From the NCBI GenBank assembly GCA_020635905.1, contig JACJYV010000001.1, positions 682,001 through 746,000 of the forward strand: 64,000 nucleotides of DNA, given 5' to 3'. Positions within the stretch are counted from its first letter, which is position 1. Each line of letters begins with the position of its first letter. Of the stretch, positions 8,525 through 18,200 are shown piece after piece. Under the pieces are notes generated by a model that was not told the DNA's origin, made no database searches, and worked only from the letters and a program-made list of their open reading frames with translations. This DNA comes from Bacteroidia bacterium. GTDB lineage: Bacteria; Bacteroidota; Bacteroidia; J057; JADKCL01. The translations under genes and the position numbers were made by a program.

Positions 8525-10009
8525 ATGAATACGTACGATATTTGTATCATAGGGGGCGGCCCCTCCGGTTATGCCGCCGCCATGCGGGCCCTCGATTTCA
8601 ACCTCAGTGTGATTCTGATTGAGAAAAAACGGCTGGGCGGCGCTGGTTTGCACCAGGGTGCCCTGTCCTCCAAGACCTTTTGGGAGATCAGCCGCACCAT
8701 CCGCAATACCCGCCAAAACCTGAAAAAATTTGGTCACGGAGAGATTTTTATCCCCTTTCGGGCCATTGTAGAGGAGGTGCACGCCGCGGTGGGTGAGCGG
8801 GAAAAAATCCTGCAGGACCACCTGGACCAGATCAACCAAAGCCTGAACCACAACAACTGCCGCCAGGCCTGGGGCCTGGGCAGCCTGGTGGGCAAAAATC
8901 AGGTGAAGATCACCTTTGAGGACGGTTCCAGCGAGGAGATATGGGCCCGCAATATCATTCTGGCCACCGGCAGCCGCCCGCGCTTTCTGCCCAACATCCC
9001 GATCGACGAAAACATCATTGTGACCTCCGACGGTCTGGAAAACTGGGAGGAATACCCGGAAAGCATGGTGGTGGTGGGCGCCGGGGTCATCGGCTGTGAG
9101 TATGCCACCGTGATGTCGAACCTGGGGCAAACCCGGGTTTTCCTGATCGACAAGGCCGACCATATTCTGCCCTTTGAAGATGAGGATCTGGTGCAGGTGG
9201 TGGAGGAAAATCTGGAAAAGAACGGGGTGGTGATTCACCGCAACTCAAGCCTGACCCGCATGGAGATCGTGGACGGGCAGGTGGAATACGAACTTGAATA
9301 CAACGACGGCCACAAAGAAGTGTTCCAGGTGGAAAAGGCCCTGGTATCGGTGGGCCGGGTGCCCAATGTGGAAGGACTGGGACTGGAATTGCTGGGCGTG
9401 GCCCAGACCTCCCGCGGCTACATCGACGACGACGACTCGGCCACCAATGTGCCCGGTATCTATGCGGTGGGCGACCTCACAGCCGACCTGGCCCTAGTGA
9501 ATGTGGGCGAACTGGAAGGCCGCCATGCGGTGGAGAAAATCATGGGCGTGAATAAGGGAGAACTCAATTACGAGAATATTTCCACCATCATGTTTCTCAA
9601 TCCCGAAACGGCCGGGGTGGGCATGAACGAGCAGCAGGCCCGCGACAAGGGGGTGCCCTATAAGGTGGTTTCCATTGATTACAGCTGCATTCCGCGGGCC
9701 ATTGCCATGCGCGACCACCGGGGCTTTTTCAAGATCCTGGTCACCGACGACGACGAAATGCGTATCCTGGGTATGCGGGCCATTGGGGAACATGCCTCCA
9801 GCGCCATCCAGGCCGTGGCCCTGCTCATCTCTATGGAAAAGGGCATCGACGAACTCAGCGAACTCATTCACCCCCACCCTTCCATCATCGAAGGAGTGCA
9901 GGAATGCGCCCGCATGCTCAAGGGCAAATCCATCCTCAAACCCGAGGTGTTTACCCATGCCCTCACCTGCAGGCGGTTTGCCAATGGCGCTTATTCAGGA
10001 ATCTCTTAA
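8525..10009 (+). CDS. Class I pyridine nucleotide-disulfide oxidoreductase lacking the redox disulfide
   Basis: 494 residues from the ATG at 8525; an in-frame TTG at 8516 is also possible. The N-terminal FAD-binding Rossmann motif is CIIGGGPSGYAA, the NAD(P) motif is VVVGAGVIGCEYA (about residue 180), the second FAD motif is GIYAVGDLTA (about 310), and a dimerisation domain carries the HPHPSIIE stretch equivalent to the His-Glu dyad of lipoamide dehydrogenase. The usual GGTCxxxGCxPSK block reads GGAGLHQGALSSK, so both active-site cysteines are missing. Soluble transhydrogenase (SthA) shows a related loss, so NAD(P)H transhydrogenase or another flavin dehydrogenase is more likely than lipoamide dehydrogenase. 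The stop is 10 bases from the next gene. Confidence 0.88.
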   Translation: MNTYDICIIGGGPSGYAAAMRALDFNLSVILIEKKRLGGAGLHQGALSSKTFWEISRTIRNTRQNLKKFGHGEIFIPFRAIVEEVHAAVGEREKILQDHLDQINQSLNHNNCRQAWGLGSLVGKNQVKITFEDGSSEEIWARNIILATGSRPRFLPNIPIDENIIVTSDGLENWEEYPESMVVVGAGVIGCEYATVMSNLGQTRVFLIDKADHILPFEDEDLVQVVEENLEKNGVVIHRNSSLTRMEIVDGQVEYELEYNDGHKEVFQVEKALVSVGRVPNVEGLGLELLGVAQTSRGYIDDDDSATNVPGIYAVGDLTADLALVNVGELEGRHAVEKIMGVNKGELNYENISTIMFLNPETAGVGMNEQQARDKGVPYKVVSIDYSCIPRAIAMRDHRGFFKILVTDDDEMRILGMRAIGEHASSAIQAVALLISMEKGIDELSELIHPHPSIIEGVQECARMLKGKSILKPEVFTHALTCRRFANGAYSGIS

Positions 10010-10019
10010 CCCTCCCTCT

Positions 10020-12074
10020 ATGAAATACCTCTTTGTCCTCCTGCTGCTGGCGGCCCTGGGCCCGGGGAAGGCTCTGACCCAGACCTTTACCGGGGGCGGC
10101 GGTCCCATTGCCACCAATGGCACGGTTACCACCTTTACCCAAAACGTCTCAGGACTGACGCCCGCCAACCTCAGCGCCGCCCATGGACTGGTGACGGTAT
10201 GCCTGAATATTACCCACACCTGGGATGCGGATCTGGTGATCAGGCTGGAATCGCCCGACGGCACCATCAGCATGCTGAGCGACCAAAACGGGGGTGACGG
10301 GGACGATTATATCTCGACCTGCTTTTCGGCCACGGCCACCATACCCATTGCCACAGGTTTTCCACCCTTTACCGGCACCTATCTGCCTTCGGGTTTGTTG
10401 GGGAATCATAATAACGGACAGAATGGCAACGGGGTCTGGAAACTGCTGATCGAGGACGTTTACCCGGCCCTGGACGATGGCACCCTGCTCAACTGGACCC
10501 TCGATTTTGATTCGAATGCCACCGCTCCCTTCCGCCTGGATTCTTCCTACCTGCCCATCATTGTGATCGAAACCCACGGGCAAAGCATTGTGGATGAGCC
10601 CAAGGTTCCGGCCGATTGCGGGATCATTTATAACGGTCCGGGGCAGGTGAATCATTTTGTGGATCCTTTCAACGACTATGACGGCCCGATCGGGATCGAA
10701 ATCAGGGGGAGATCTTCTCAGGGTTTCGATAAAAAATCGTATGGCTTTGAGATATGGGACAGTCTGGGCAACTCTCTGGATACCTCCCTGCTGGGGCTGC
10801 CGTCTGAAAATGACTGGATTCTTCATGGCCCCTATTCCGATAAAAGTCTGATGAGAAATGCCCTGATGATGGAACTGGCCCGCCAATCGGGGCAATATGC
10901 CAGCCGTACCCTGCACGTGGAACTGATTCTCAATGGCAGCTACGAGGGTGTATATGTGCTGATGGAAAAAATCAAGCGCAATAAGGGCAGGGTGGATATT
11001 GCCCGGCTCGATTCCACGGATATTGCCGGAGATGACCTGACCGGGGGCTATATTTTTCAAATCAACCACAACCCTTTCGATGGATGGCAAAGCAATTATG
11101 CGGTTTACAGCAACCCCTCGGAAAAGCTGGTTTTCAGCCATGTCTATCCCAAACACGACAATATTCTCCCCGTGCAGGCGGATTACCTGGCCGCTTACGT
11201 GGACAGCTTTGAATCAGCCCTGATTTCTCCCACCTTCATGAACAGCGCCGGGGTGCGCTATGACCATTACATTGATATGCACTCCTTTGCGGTCCACTAC
11301 ATCCTGTCTGAATTATCCAAAAACGTGGATGCCTACCGCCTGAGTTCGTTTTTGTACAAGGATAAAACCTCCAAAGGGGGCAAGCTCGTGGCCGGACCCA
11401 TGTGGGACCTCAATCTGGCGTTCAAAAATGCGAACTACTGCAATGCAGACAATCAGTTTGGCTGGATGTACGACGAGCACTGCGATAATTATAACCCGTT
11501 TTGGTGGTATCGCCTGCGGCAGGACCCGCTGTTTATGAATGAACTGACCTGCACCTGGCTGGAACTGCGGGCCACGGCCCTGAGCCAGTCCAATATGCAT
11601 TCCATCATTGATTCCATGGCCAACCTGCTCACCGGGGCCGAAGCCCGCAACTTTACCCGCTGGCCTTCCCTGGGCATCTATCTCTGGCCCAATCCGGCCC
11701 CCATTCCCCTGAACTATGCCGAGGAAGTGCTCAGACTGAAAAACTGGCTGACTGGGCGGGGCGCCTGGATGGATAATGTGCTGGCGGGCACCTGTCTGGT
11801 TTCCTCACCTGCGGAAGATTTGACGGCTGGCATCACCTTGTCGCCCAACCCGAACTCTGGTCATTTCCGGGTGCAATGGGAAAGCCGGGAAGCGGGGTTC
11901 GTGCAGTGGAAATTGTGTGACCTGAGGGGCAGAACCCTCGCGGGTGGAACCTCCACCGGGTCGCCGGGCCATAATACCCTGGAAGTGAAGACTCCCCAGC
12001 TTGCATCCGGCATTTACCTGCTGGAAATGAATCTGCAGGGGGTACCGTACAGTCAAAAGGTGGTAATCGAGTAA
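10020..12074 (+). CDS. Secreted CotH-kinase-family protein with P-domain and T9SS tail
   Basis: 684 residues. A signal peptide (MKYLFVLLLLAALGPGKA) is followed by a proprotein-convertase P-like domain (about 25-170; HTWDADLVIRLESPDG, GVWKLLIEDVYP). The CotH kinase domain follows (about 185-560) with GRSSQGFDKKSYGFE, DWILHGPYSDKSLMRN, GVYVLMEKIKRNKGRVDI and MWDLNLAF. CotH proteins are atypical protein kinases first known from spore coats. The last 80 residues are a type IX sorting domain (ITLSPNPNSGHF ... GIYLLEM). An alternative start far upstream (9675) would overlap the preceding gene out of frame and lacks a signal peptide. The stop is immediately followed by the ATG of the hydrolase gene. 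Confidence 0.92.
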   Translation: MKYLFVLLLLAALGPGKALTQTFTGGGGPIATNGTVTTFTQNVSGLTPANLSAAHGLVTVCLNITHTWDADLVIRLESPDGTISMLSDQNGGDGDDYISTCFSATATIPIATGFPPFTGTYLPSGLLGNHNNGQNGNGVWKLLIEDVYPALDDGTLLNWTLDFDSNATAPFRLDSSYLPIIVIETHGQSIVDEPKVPADCGIIYNGPGQVNHFVDPFNDYDGPIGIEIRGRSSQGFDKKSYGFEIWDSLGNSLDTSLLGLPSENDWILHGPYSDKSLMRNALMMELARQSGQYASRTLHVELILNGSYEGVYVLMEKIKRNKGRVDIARLDSTDIAGDDLTGGYIFQINHNPFDGWQSNYAVYSNPSEKLVFSHVYPKHDNILPVQADYLAAYVDSFESALISPTFMNSAGVRYDHYIDMHSFAVHYILSELSKNVDAYRLSSFLYKDKTSKGGKLVAGPMWDLNLAFKNANYCNADNQFGWMYDEHCDNYNPFWWYRLRQDPLFMNELTCTWLELRATALSQSNMHSIIDSMANLLTGAEARNFTRWPSLGIYLWPNPAPIPLNYAEEVLRLKNWLTGRGAWMDNVLAGTCLVSSPAEDLTAGITLSPNPNSGHFRVQWESREAGFVQWKLCDLRGRTLAGGTSTGSPGHNTLEVKTPQLASGIYLLEMNLQGVPYSQKVVIE

Positions 12075-12992
12075 ATGATATCCGGGGAATCGATCTATAC
12101 TGAAGTGGGGGCTGAAACCCTGCATTTGAAACGGTTTTATGGAGATAATCCCGGGGAGGCGGTGCTATGCATCCACGGGGCGATCGAAAACGGGCGGATT
12201 TTTTATTCGGCAGACGGAGAGAAAGGCTTTGCGCCCTGGCTGGCTGCTCAGGGTTTTGATGTGTATGTGGCCGACCTGCGGGGCCGGGGCATGAGTACCC
12301 CCACGGTGGGTCCGCAAAGCAACTGGGGCCTGAAAGAAATCATCGACCAGGACCTGAGCGCTTACCTGGCCAAAATCCGGGAAATCAGGGGTGAGGTAAA
12401 GCTGCACTGGGTGTCTCACTCCTGGGGTGGGGTGCTGATTCTGGCCTGGCTGGCCCGCAACCCGGTGCAAACGCGGTTGAAGTCCATGGTGTTTTTTGGT
12501 ACCAAGCGCCGCATCGGGATCAAAAGCCTGCAAAAGTGGTTCATGATCAATTTCTTCTGGCGCATGCTGGGAGACCGCCGGGCAGTCAAAGCCGGTTTTT
12601 TCAATTCGGTCAAATGGGGATATGGCTCGGACAATGAGTCGATCCGCTCCCACCGCGAAATGTCGGTCTGGATTGATGAAATCCCGTGGATTGACTGGCA
12701 CGATGGATTTGACTATGCAGCAGCGCTGCAACAAATGGATTTGCCCCCCATCCTTTACCTGACCGGCAGCGCGGACAAGGTGCTCGGTCACCCGGCCGAT
12801 GTGCAGCGCTTCTACGAGGAAACCGGTGCCCAAAACGGCAAAGTGATGGTCATTGGCAAACAAACCGGCCATCTTCATGATTATAATCACATCAGTCTGC
12901 TCACCCACCCCGATGCGGTTAATGATCAGTTTTTGCTGGCTTTGGAGTGGTTGCAGACAAGGCATGCCCTGTCTGAAATAATTCGGGATTGA
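12075..12992 (+). CDS. Alpha/beta-hydrolase fold protein
   Basis: 305 residues, starting on the base after the stop of the CotH gene, so probably co-translated. Visible parts are the oxyanion HG (LCIHGAIENG, about 31-40), strand and loop VADLRGRGMS, and a nucleophile elbow SHSWGG with Ser116 (Ser replaces the usual first Gly of GxSxG). The acidic residue lies in LTGSADKV and the catalytic His in QTGHLHDYNH. Membership in the lipase/esterase superfamily is secure; the substrate is unknown. No signal peptide, so cytoplasmic. The last 11 codons lie inside a 52-bp tandem repeat, so the C-terminus (after about ALEWLQ) is recent and probably dispensable. Confidence 0.88.
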   Translation: MISGESIYTEVGAETLHLKRFYGDNPGEAVLCIHGAIENGRIFYSADGEKGFAPWLAAQGFDVYVADLRGRGMSTPTVGPQSNWGLKEIIDQDLSAYLAKIREIRGEVKLHWVSHSWGGVLILAWLARNPVQTRLKSMVFFGTKRRIGIKSLQKWFMINFFWRMLGDRRAVKAGFFNSVKWGYGSDNESIRSHREMSVWIDEIPWIDWHDGFDYAAALQQMDLPPILYLTGSADKVLGHPADVQRFYEETGAQNGKVMVIGKQTGHLHDYNHISLLTHPDAVNDQFLLALEWLQTRHALSEIIRD

Positions 12993-13091
12993 GTGTTGGG
13001 GGATTGAGACAAGGCATGCCCTGTCTGAAATAATTCGGGGTTGAGTGTTGGGGGATCGAGAAAAGGCATGCCCTGTCTGTACGAATCGGGG
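12959..13091. repeat. 52-bp tandem repeat, about 2.6 copies
   Basis: A unit beginning AAGGCATGCCCTGTCTGAAA occurs at 12959-13010, 13011-13062 and partially from 13063. The full copies differ at three or four bases. The first copy contains the end and stop codon of the hydrolase gene, so the repeat has grown out of or into coding sequence. GGCATGCC within the unit is a short palindrome. Confidence 0.9.
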
Positions 13092-13092
13092 T

Positions 13093-13150
13093 AAAAAACC
13101 GTGAACAGTAACCGTAAACCGTAAACTGTAAACCGTAAACTGTAAACCGT
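13093..13150 (+). repeat. Heptad array CYGTAAA upstream of the AlkB-like gene
   Basis: Five or more consecutive 7-mers of the form CCGTAAA or CTGTAAA run up to the ATG at 13152. The complementary form is found on the other side of the same gene (13774-13820). No other promoter or ribosome-binding signal is obvious between the array and the start codon. Confidence 0.85.
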
Positions 13151-13151
13151 T

Positions 13152-13769
13152 ATGGATCTATTCGGCAATCATATCACTTCTGCGACCAATCTGCTGCCGG
13201 CGGACGGGACGGTGAATTATTACGGTCGGATTTTCAGGCGGGAGGCAGCCCATGGATTTCTGCAGGATTTGCTGCAAGACATTGCCTGGGTACACGACGA
13301 GGCCCTTATGTTTGGCAAGCGGATTGTGACCAAACGCATGGTGGCCTGGTACGGGGAGCGGGACTTTGAATATACCTATTCCAATACCACCAAGCGGGCC
13401 CTGCCCTGGACTCCGACCCTGCTGGAGCTGAAAAGGAAGGCCGAAGCCGAATCTGGCGAAACCTATAATTCCTGCCTGCTCAACCTTTACCATGACGGCA
13501 GCGAAGGCATGGCCTGGCACAGCGACGGGGAAAAGGACCTGAAGAAAAACGGTGCCATCGCCTCCCTCAGCTTCGGGGCCGAGCGTAAATTTGCCTTCAA
13601 GCACAAGGTAAACGGCCAAACCGTCTCCCTCATCCTGGAACACGGCAGCCTGCTCGTGATGAAAGATACCACCCAGAGTTACTGGCTGCACCGCCTCCCT
13701 CCCACCACCAAAGTGACCCGTCCGAGAGTGAACCTGACTTTTCGGACGATAATTAGTTCTGAGTTATGA
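13152..13769 (+). CDS. AlkB-like 2-oxoglutarate/Fe(II) dioxygenase
   Basis: 205 residues, a normal length for the AlkB/ALKBH family of alkylation-damage repair enzymes. The iron-binding triad is His123 and Asp125 (WHSDGE) and His180 (YWLHRLP). The 2-oxoglutarate-binding RxNxTxR signature is RVNLTFR (192-198). An upstream YNSCLLNLYHDG segment matches the substrate-lid/active-site strand of the family. It probably demethylates 1-methyladenine or 3-methylcytosine in DNA. Flanked on both sides by heptad arrays of opposite orientation and convergent with the efflux operon. No operon partner. Confidence 0.93.
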   Translation: MDLFGNHITSATNLLPADGTVNYYGRIFRREAAHGFLQDLLQDIAWVHDEALMFGKRIVTKRMVAWYGERDFEYTYSNTTKRALPWTPTLLELKRKAEAESGETYNSCLLNLYHDGSEGMAWHSDGEKDLKKNGAIASLSFGAERKFAFKHKVNGQTVSLILEHGSLLVMKDTTQSYWLHRLPPTTKVTRPRVNLTFRTIISSEL

Positions 13770-13795
13770 ATTTTCAGTTTACAGTTTACGGTTTA

Positions 13796-13846
13796 CAGTT
13801 TACGGTTTACGGTTTACAGTTTGGTTGGACCGTAAACCGTAAACTG
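13796..13846. terminator. Heptad-built hairpin between convergent genes
   Basis: An 18-bp perfect inverted repeat, CAGTTTACGGTTTACGGT at 13796-13813 and its complement at 13829-13846, with a 15-base loop. It lies between the ends of the AlkB-like gene and the outer-membrane efflux gene. The arms are made of TTTACRG / CYGTAAA heptads. It has no clear U-tract, so a role as bidirectional terminator is inferred from position and stability. Confidence 0.6.
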
Positions 13847-13851
13847 TTTAC

Positions 13852-15288
13852 TCATCTCCATCCACCACCCAGGGCGCGGTAAATGTTGACCCGGGCATGC
13901 ATCTGCTGCATTTTGGTTTCAATCAAATCAAACTTGGACTCCAGGGCATCGCGCTGGGTCAGCAAGACTTCCATGTAATCTGCGCGGGCAGAATTGAACA
14001 GGGTATTTGAGATTTCGATTGACTTGGTCAGGGCATCCACCTGCTGGGCTTTCAGATTATAGCTTTTGGCCATGTTGTCCATGTTGGCCACCTGATTGGC
14101 TACTTCAATGTAAGCCATCAAAATGGTCCGCTCATAGTTGTACACGGCTTTCATCTGCTGGGCATTGGCATTGAGGTAATCGGCTTTGATCTTGCGCCGG
14201 TTGACCAGGGGTTGAAACATGTCGCCCACCAGAGAGAAAAGCAGTGATTCAGGAGTTTTGAGGAAATAGGCCAGATTGAAGGCCTGAAATCCCACATCAG
14301 CCGAGATAGCCAGGGAAGGATAGAAATTGGCCTTGGCCACTTTCACATCCAGCTTTGCGGCTTCCAGCTCCCGCTCTGCCTGCCTCACATCCGGGCGGTT
14401 TTCCAGCAACTGGGAGGGTATCCCGGTTTTGACCGAATCGGTAGCCAGATCGAGAAAGGTAACTCCCTCCCGGTTGATGGGCTGGGGAAACCGTCCCACC
14501 AGGAAGTTGATGCGGTTTTCGGTCTCAATGATCCGCTGCTGGATTTCGAACTGCAGGCTTCGTGTTTTGAAAACCTGGGCTTCAAACCTGCGCACGGCCA
14601 GTTCGGTCACCCGGGCAGCCTGCTTTTGCAGCCTTACGATTTCCAGGGCGTTGGTCTGGATGTCGATGTTGCGCATGACAATGGCCAGCTGGTTGTCGAG
14701 GGCCAGCAATTCGTAGTAGGAATTGGCAATCTCGGCCACCAGATTGGTGACCATGAAATTCCTGCCTTCGATGCTGCTCAGGTAACGGATGTAGGTGGCT
14801 TTCCGCGCATTGCGGAGTTTGCGCCAGATATCGATCTCCCAGGTGGCCCGCAATCCGATCATGAAATCGGAGAAGGGTTCGGGAAAATCTTTGCCGGGAG
14901 CAATCTCATTATTGGCTTCCAGGGCACCGTAGCGGGTATAGCGACCCACTTTGTCCACCCCGGCACCGCCCACCACATTCACGAAGGGGAGGTACTCGCC
15001 TTTGCGGGCCATCACCTCGTTGCGTACCATACTGATTTCCTGAATGGCGATATTCAGCTCCTGGTTATTTCTCAGGGCGGTATCGATCAGGGCCACCAGG
15101 TTGGGATCGGAAAAGTATTGCTTCCAGTTGACCCGGGCGGAATTGAGCGTATCCTGATTGTTGGCGTACTTCTCAGGGGTATTTTTCTTCTCGGCCCGGT
15201 TGACCAGGGTGGGCAACGAGCAAGCCGAAAAGGTAAGCGAAATTCCGATGATGGTCAGAAAGGTTATGATTGTTCTATTCATCCTCAT
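13852..15288 (-). CDS. Outer-membrane efflux lipoprotein (TolC/NodT family)
   Basis: About 478 residues from the Met codon at 15288; the frame is open 26 codons further up but that part overlaps the transporter gene and is not signal-like. The signal peptide ends LTFSACSLP with a lipobox Cys, typical of OprM/NodT-type outer-membrane factors. Two OEP repeats follow, with coiled helices (LDNQLAIVMRNIDIQTNALE ... and VREAERELEAAKLDVKVA-type segments) and the conserved ENRPDVRQAERELEAAK stretch. It forms the exit duct of the RND pump encoded just upstream; its start overlaps the pump gene end by 14 bases. Third gene of the operon adaptor-pump-duct. Confidence 0.93.
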   Translation of the reverse strand: MRMNRTIITFLTIIGISLTFSACSLPTLVNRAEKKNTPEKYANNQDTLNSARVNWKQYFSDPNLVALIDTALRNNQELNIAIQEISMVRNEVMARKGEYLPFVNVVGGAGVDKVGRYTRYGALEANNEIAPGKDFPEPFSDFMIGLRATWEIDIWRKLRNARKATYIRYLSSIEGRNFMVTNLVAEIANSYYELLALDNQLAIVMRNIDIQTNALEIVRLQKQAARVTELAVRRFEAQVFKTRSLQFEIQQRIIETENRINFLVGRFPQPINREGVTFLDLATDSVKTGIPSQLLENRPDVRQAERELEAAKLDVKVAKANFYPSLAISADVGFQAFNLAYFLKTPESLLFSLVGDMFQPLVNRRKIKADYLNANAQQMKAVYNYERTILMAYIEVANQVANMDNMAKSYNLKAQQVDALTKSIEISNTLFNSARADYMEVLLTQRDALESKFDLIETKMQQMHARVNIYRALGGGWR

Positions 15289-18200
15289 GGCTATTGTGGT
15301 CATGGTTTTCAGGCAGTGAATGTGAGTATTGATGTTGCTCGCTGTGAGGTTGGTCGGAATCATCATTAACCAGTTGGCGGCCCTCCCCTAACTTGGCGAA
15401 GAAGTAGTATAATCCGGGAATAACGATTACCCCGAATATGGTTCCGAACAACATGCCCCCCAGCGCGGAGGATCCGATGGTCCGGTTACCGATGGCTCCC
15501 GCACCCGTGGCAATTACCAGCGGGATCAGACCAGCCACGAAGGCGAATGAGGTCATGAGGATAGGTCGGAAACGCACTTTGGCGCCTTCAATGGCCGCGT
15601 CGATGATGGAGGCTCCCTGCCGGTTTTTCTGCACCGCAAATTCCACGATCAGTACCGCGTTTTTACCCAGCAGACCCACCAGCATGATCAACCCGATCTG
15701 AGCATAGATGTCGTTGGCAAGGCCCATGATATCGAGCAGCAGGAAGGAGCCAAAGATCCCCACAGGGAGCGAAAAGATCACCACCAGAGGCAGGATAAAG
15801 CTCTCATACTGTGCAGCCAGTACCAGGTACACAAACACGAGCACGATGATAAAGATGTACAGAGATTCATTACCCCGCTTGGCTTCGTCGTAGGACAAAC
15901 CTTCCCAGGCGATGTCATAGCCGCGGGGCAGGGTTTCGGCCGCCACCTCACGGATGGCCTGGATGGCATCTGCAGTGGTGTAGCCCGGGGCGTTCAGCCC
16001 CCGGATGGCAGCCGAGTTGTACATGTTATACCGGGTAATCTCGTTGGGGCCCTGGCCTTTTTTGAGTTTCATGAAAGAGGAATAGGGTACCATTTCCCCT
16101 TCTTCGTTTTTCACAAACAGGTTCAGCACGTCGGATGGCAGGCGCCTGAATTCCGGCGCTGACTGAACGTACACCTTGAAAAAGCGCCCGAAACGGATGA
16201 AGCCCTGCTCGTAGGTACTACCAATCAGGATGTTGAGGTTGTCCATGGCTTTTCCGATGGATACTCCCTTTTGCATGGCCAGCTTATTGTCGAATTCCAA
16301 TTCGTACTGAGGGTAGTTGGCCGCAAAGAAGGTAAACAGACCGGTCAGTTCCTTGCGGTTGCGCAGGTCGTCCATGAACTGCTTGTTGATGCGGTCAAAT
16401 TCGTGGTAGTCGGTATCAGTGGTCTTATCCAGCAGACGCAGGGAGAAACCACCCGAGGAACCAAAACCAGGTACGGCCGGTGGTTCGAAAAACTCCACGA
16501 TCGCGCCCAGGTTCTTGGATTTCTCTTCCAGTTCCTCCATGATCTCAGTTACGGATTGTTCCCTTTCAGCCCAGGGCTTGAGGTTGATCAGACAGGTACC
16601 TGCGTTTGAACCGCGGCCCTCGGTCATGATCTCGTAACCGGCCAGTGAGGATACAGATTCCACTCCCTCGATCTCTTCACAGATTTTCTGGAGGTGCTGA
16701 GAGACCTGGTTGGTCCGTTCCAGGGTGGCACCCGGAGGGGTCTGGATGATGGCGTAGATGGTGCCCTGGTCTTCACTTGGGATAAAGCCGGCAGGAACCC
16801 TTCCACTTTCAAAAAACAGCGCAACGCAGAATATCCCCAGCAGCCCAAAAGTGACCAGGCGTCGGTTGGTGATAAGTTTGAGCAGACCGGTATAGCGATT
16901 GGTCCCCTTCTCGAAGTTTCGGTTGAAGGCATCGAGAGCCCGGTTCAGGATGTGCTTTTTGCGGGGTTGTCCATGGGTGTTTTTCAGCAGAATCGCACAG
17001 AGCACCGGGGTCAGGGTAAGGGCGATCAGGGCCGAAATCATGATGGAACTGGCCATGGTAATGGAAAACTGCCGGTAGAAGGTACCCACAGGCCCCGACA
17101 TGAAGGAGATGGGGAGGAATACCGAAACCATTACCAGGGTAATGGCGATGATGGCAGGGCCGATCTCACTCATTACCAGTTTTACAGCCTGGTAAGGAGA
17201 TACGTGCAGTTCCTCCATTTTGGCGTGCACGGCTTCCACCACCACGATGGCGTCGTCGACCACAATCCCGATCGCAAGTACGAGGGCGAAAAGGGTCACG
17301 AGGTTGATGGAAAGGCCAAACAGGGAGATGACGAAGAAGGCACCGATCAGCGACACCGGCACGGCCAGAATCGGGATGAGGGTGGACCTCCAGTCGCCCA
17401 GGAAGACAAAGACCACCAGGGCCACCAGGATAAAGGCATCTCTCAGGGTATGGAGCACCTGCTCAATGGAGGCATCCAGAAACTGGGATACGTCGTAGCT
17501 GATTCGGTAATCCAATCCCGGCGGGAAGGACTCTTTCATTTCTTCCAGCTTGGCTTTTACGTCTTCAATTACCTTACTGGCGTTACTACCATAGTTTTGC
17601 TTGAGCACGATAGCCGCCGAGGGGTTACCGTCGAGGTTGGAGTAGATGTCGAAGAATTCACTGCCCAGTTCGCACCGGGCTATATCCCCGAGCCGGATGG
17701 CCTCCCCTTCGGGGTTGGCCCGAATGATGATATTCTCGTATTCTTCTGCTTTGTTATACCTTCCCTTATAGGTCAGTACGTATTCCAGCGACTGAGCCGC
17801 GATCCCCGAGCTCTGCCCGATACGCCCCGGTCGCCCGATGATACTTTGCTCTTTCATGGCATCCATGACTTCCTCGATCGACACGCTGTAGGCCCGCATG
17901 CGGTCGGGATTGAGCCAGACCCTCATTGCGTACCTGCGGCTACCCAGGATCTGGGCCCGGGCCACACCCGGGGTCCGCTGGATTTCAGGGATCATCTGTA
18001 CGGTGGCGTAGTTGTAAAGGAATTTCTCGTCGAGTTCCTTGTCTTCGCTGTACAGGTTCACGTACATCAACATACTGGGCTGGATGGGCGTGATGATTAC
18101 CCCCTCCCTTTGCACCAGATCAGGCAGGAGGGGCATGACCTGGTCCACCCTGGTCTTGACCCTGATTACCGCCTGGTTGGGGTCAGTCCCCGGCTCAAAG

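Noticed and set aside
9675..10019. N-terminal extension of the CotH protein
   Set aside because: It overlaps the oxidoreductase gene out of frame, while the ATG at 10020 starts a perfect signal peptide.
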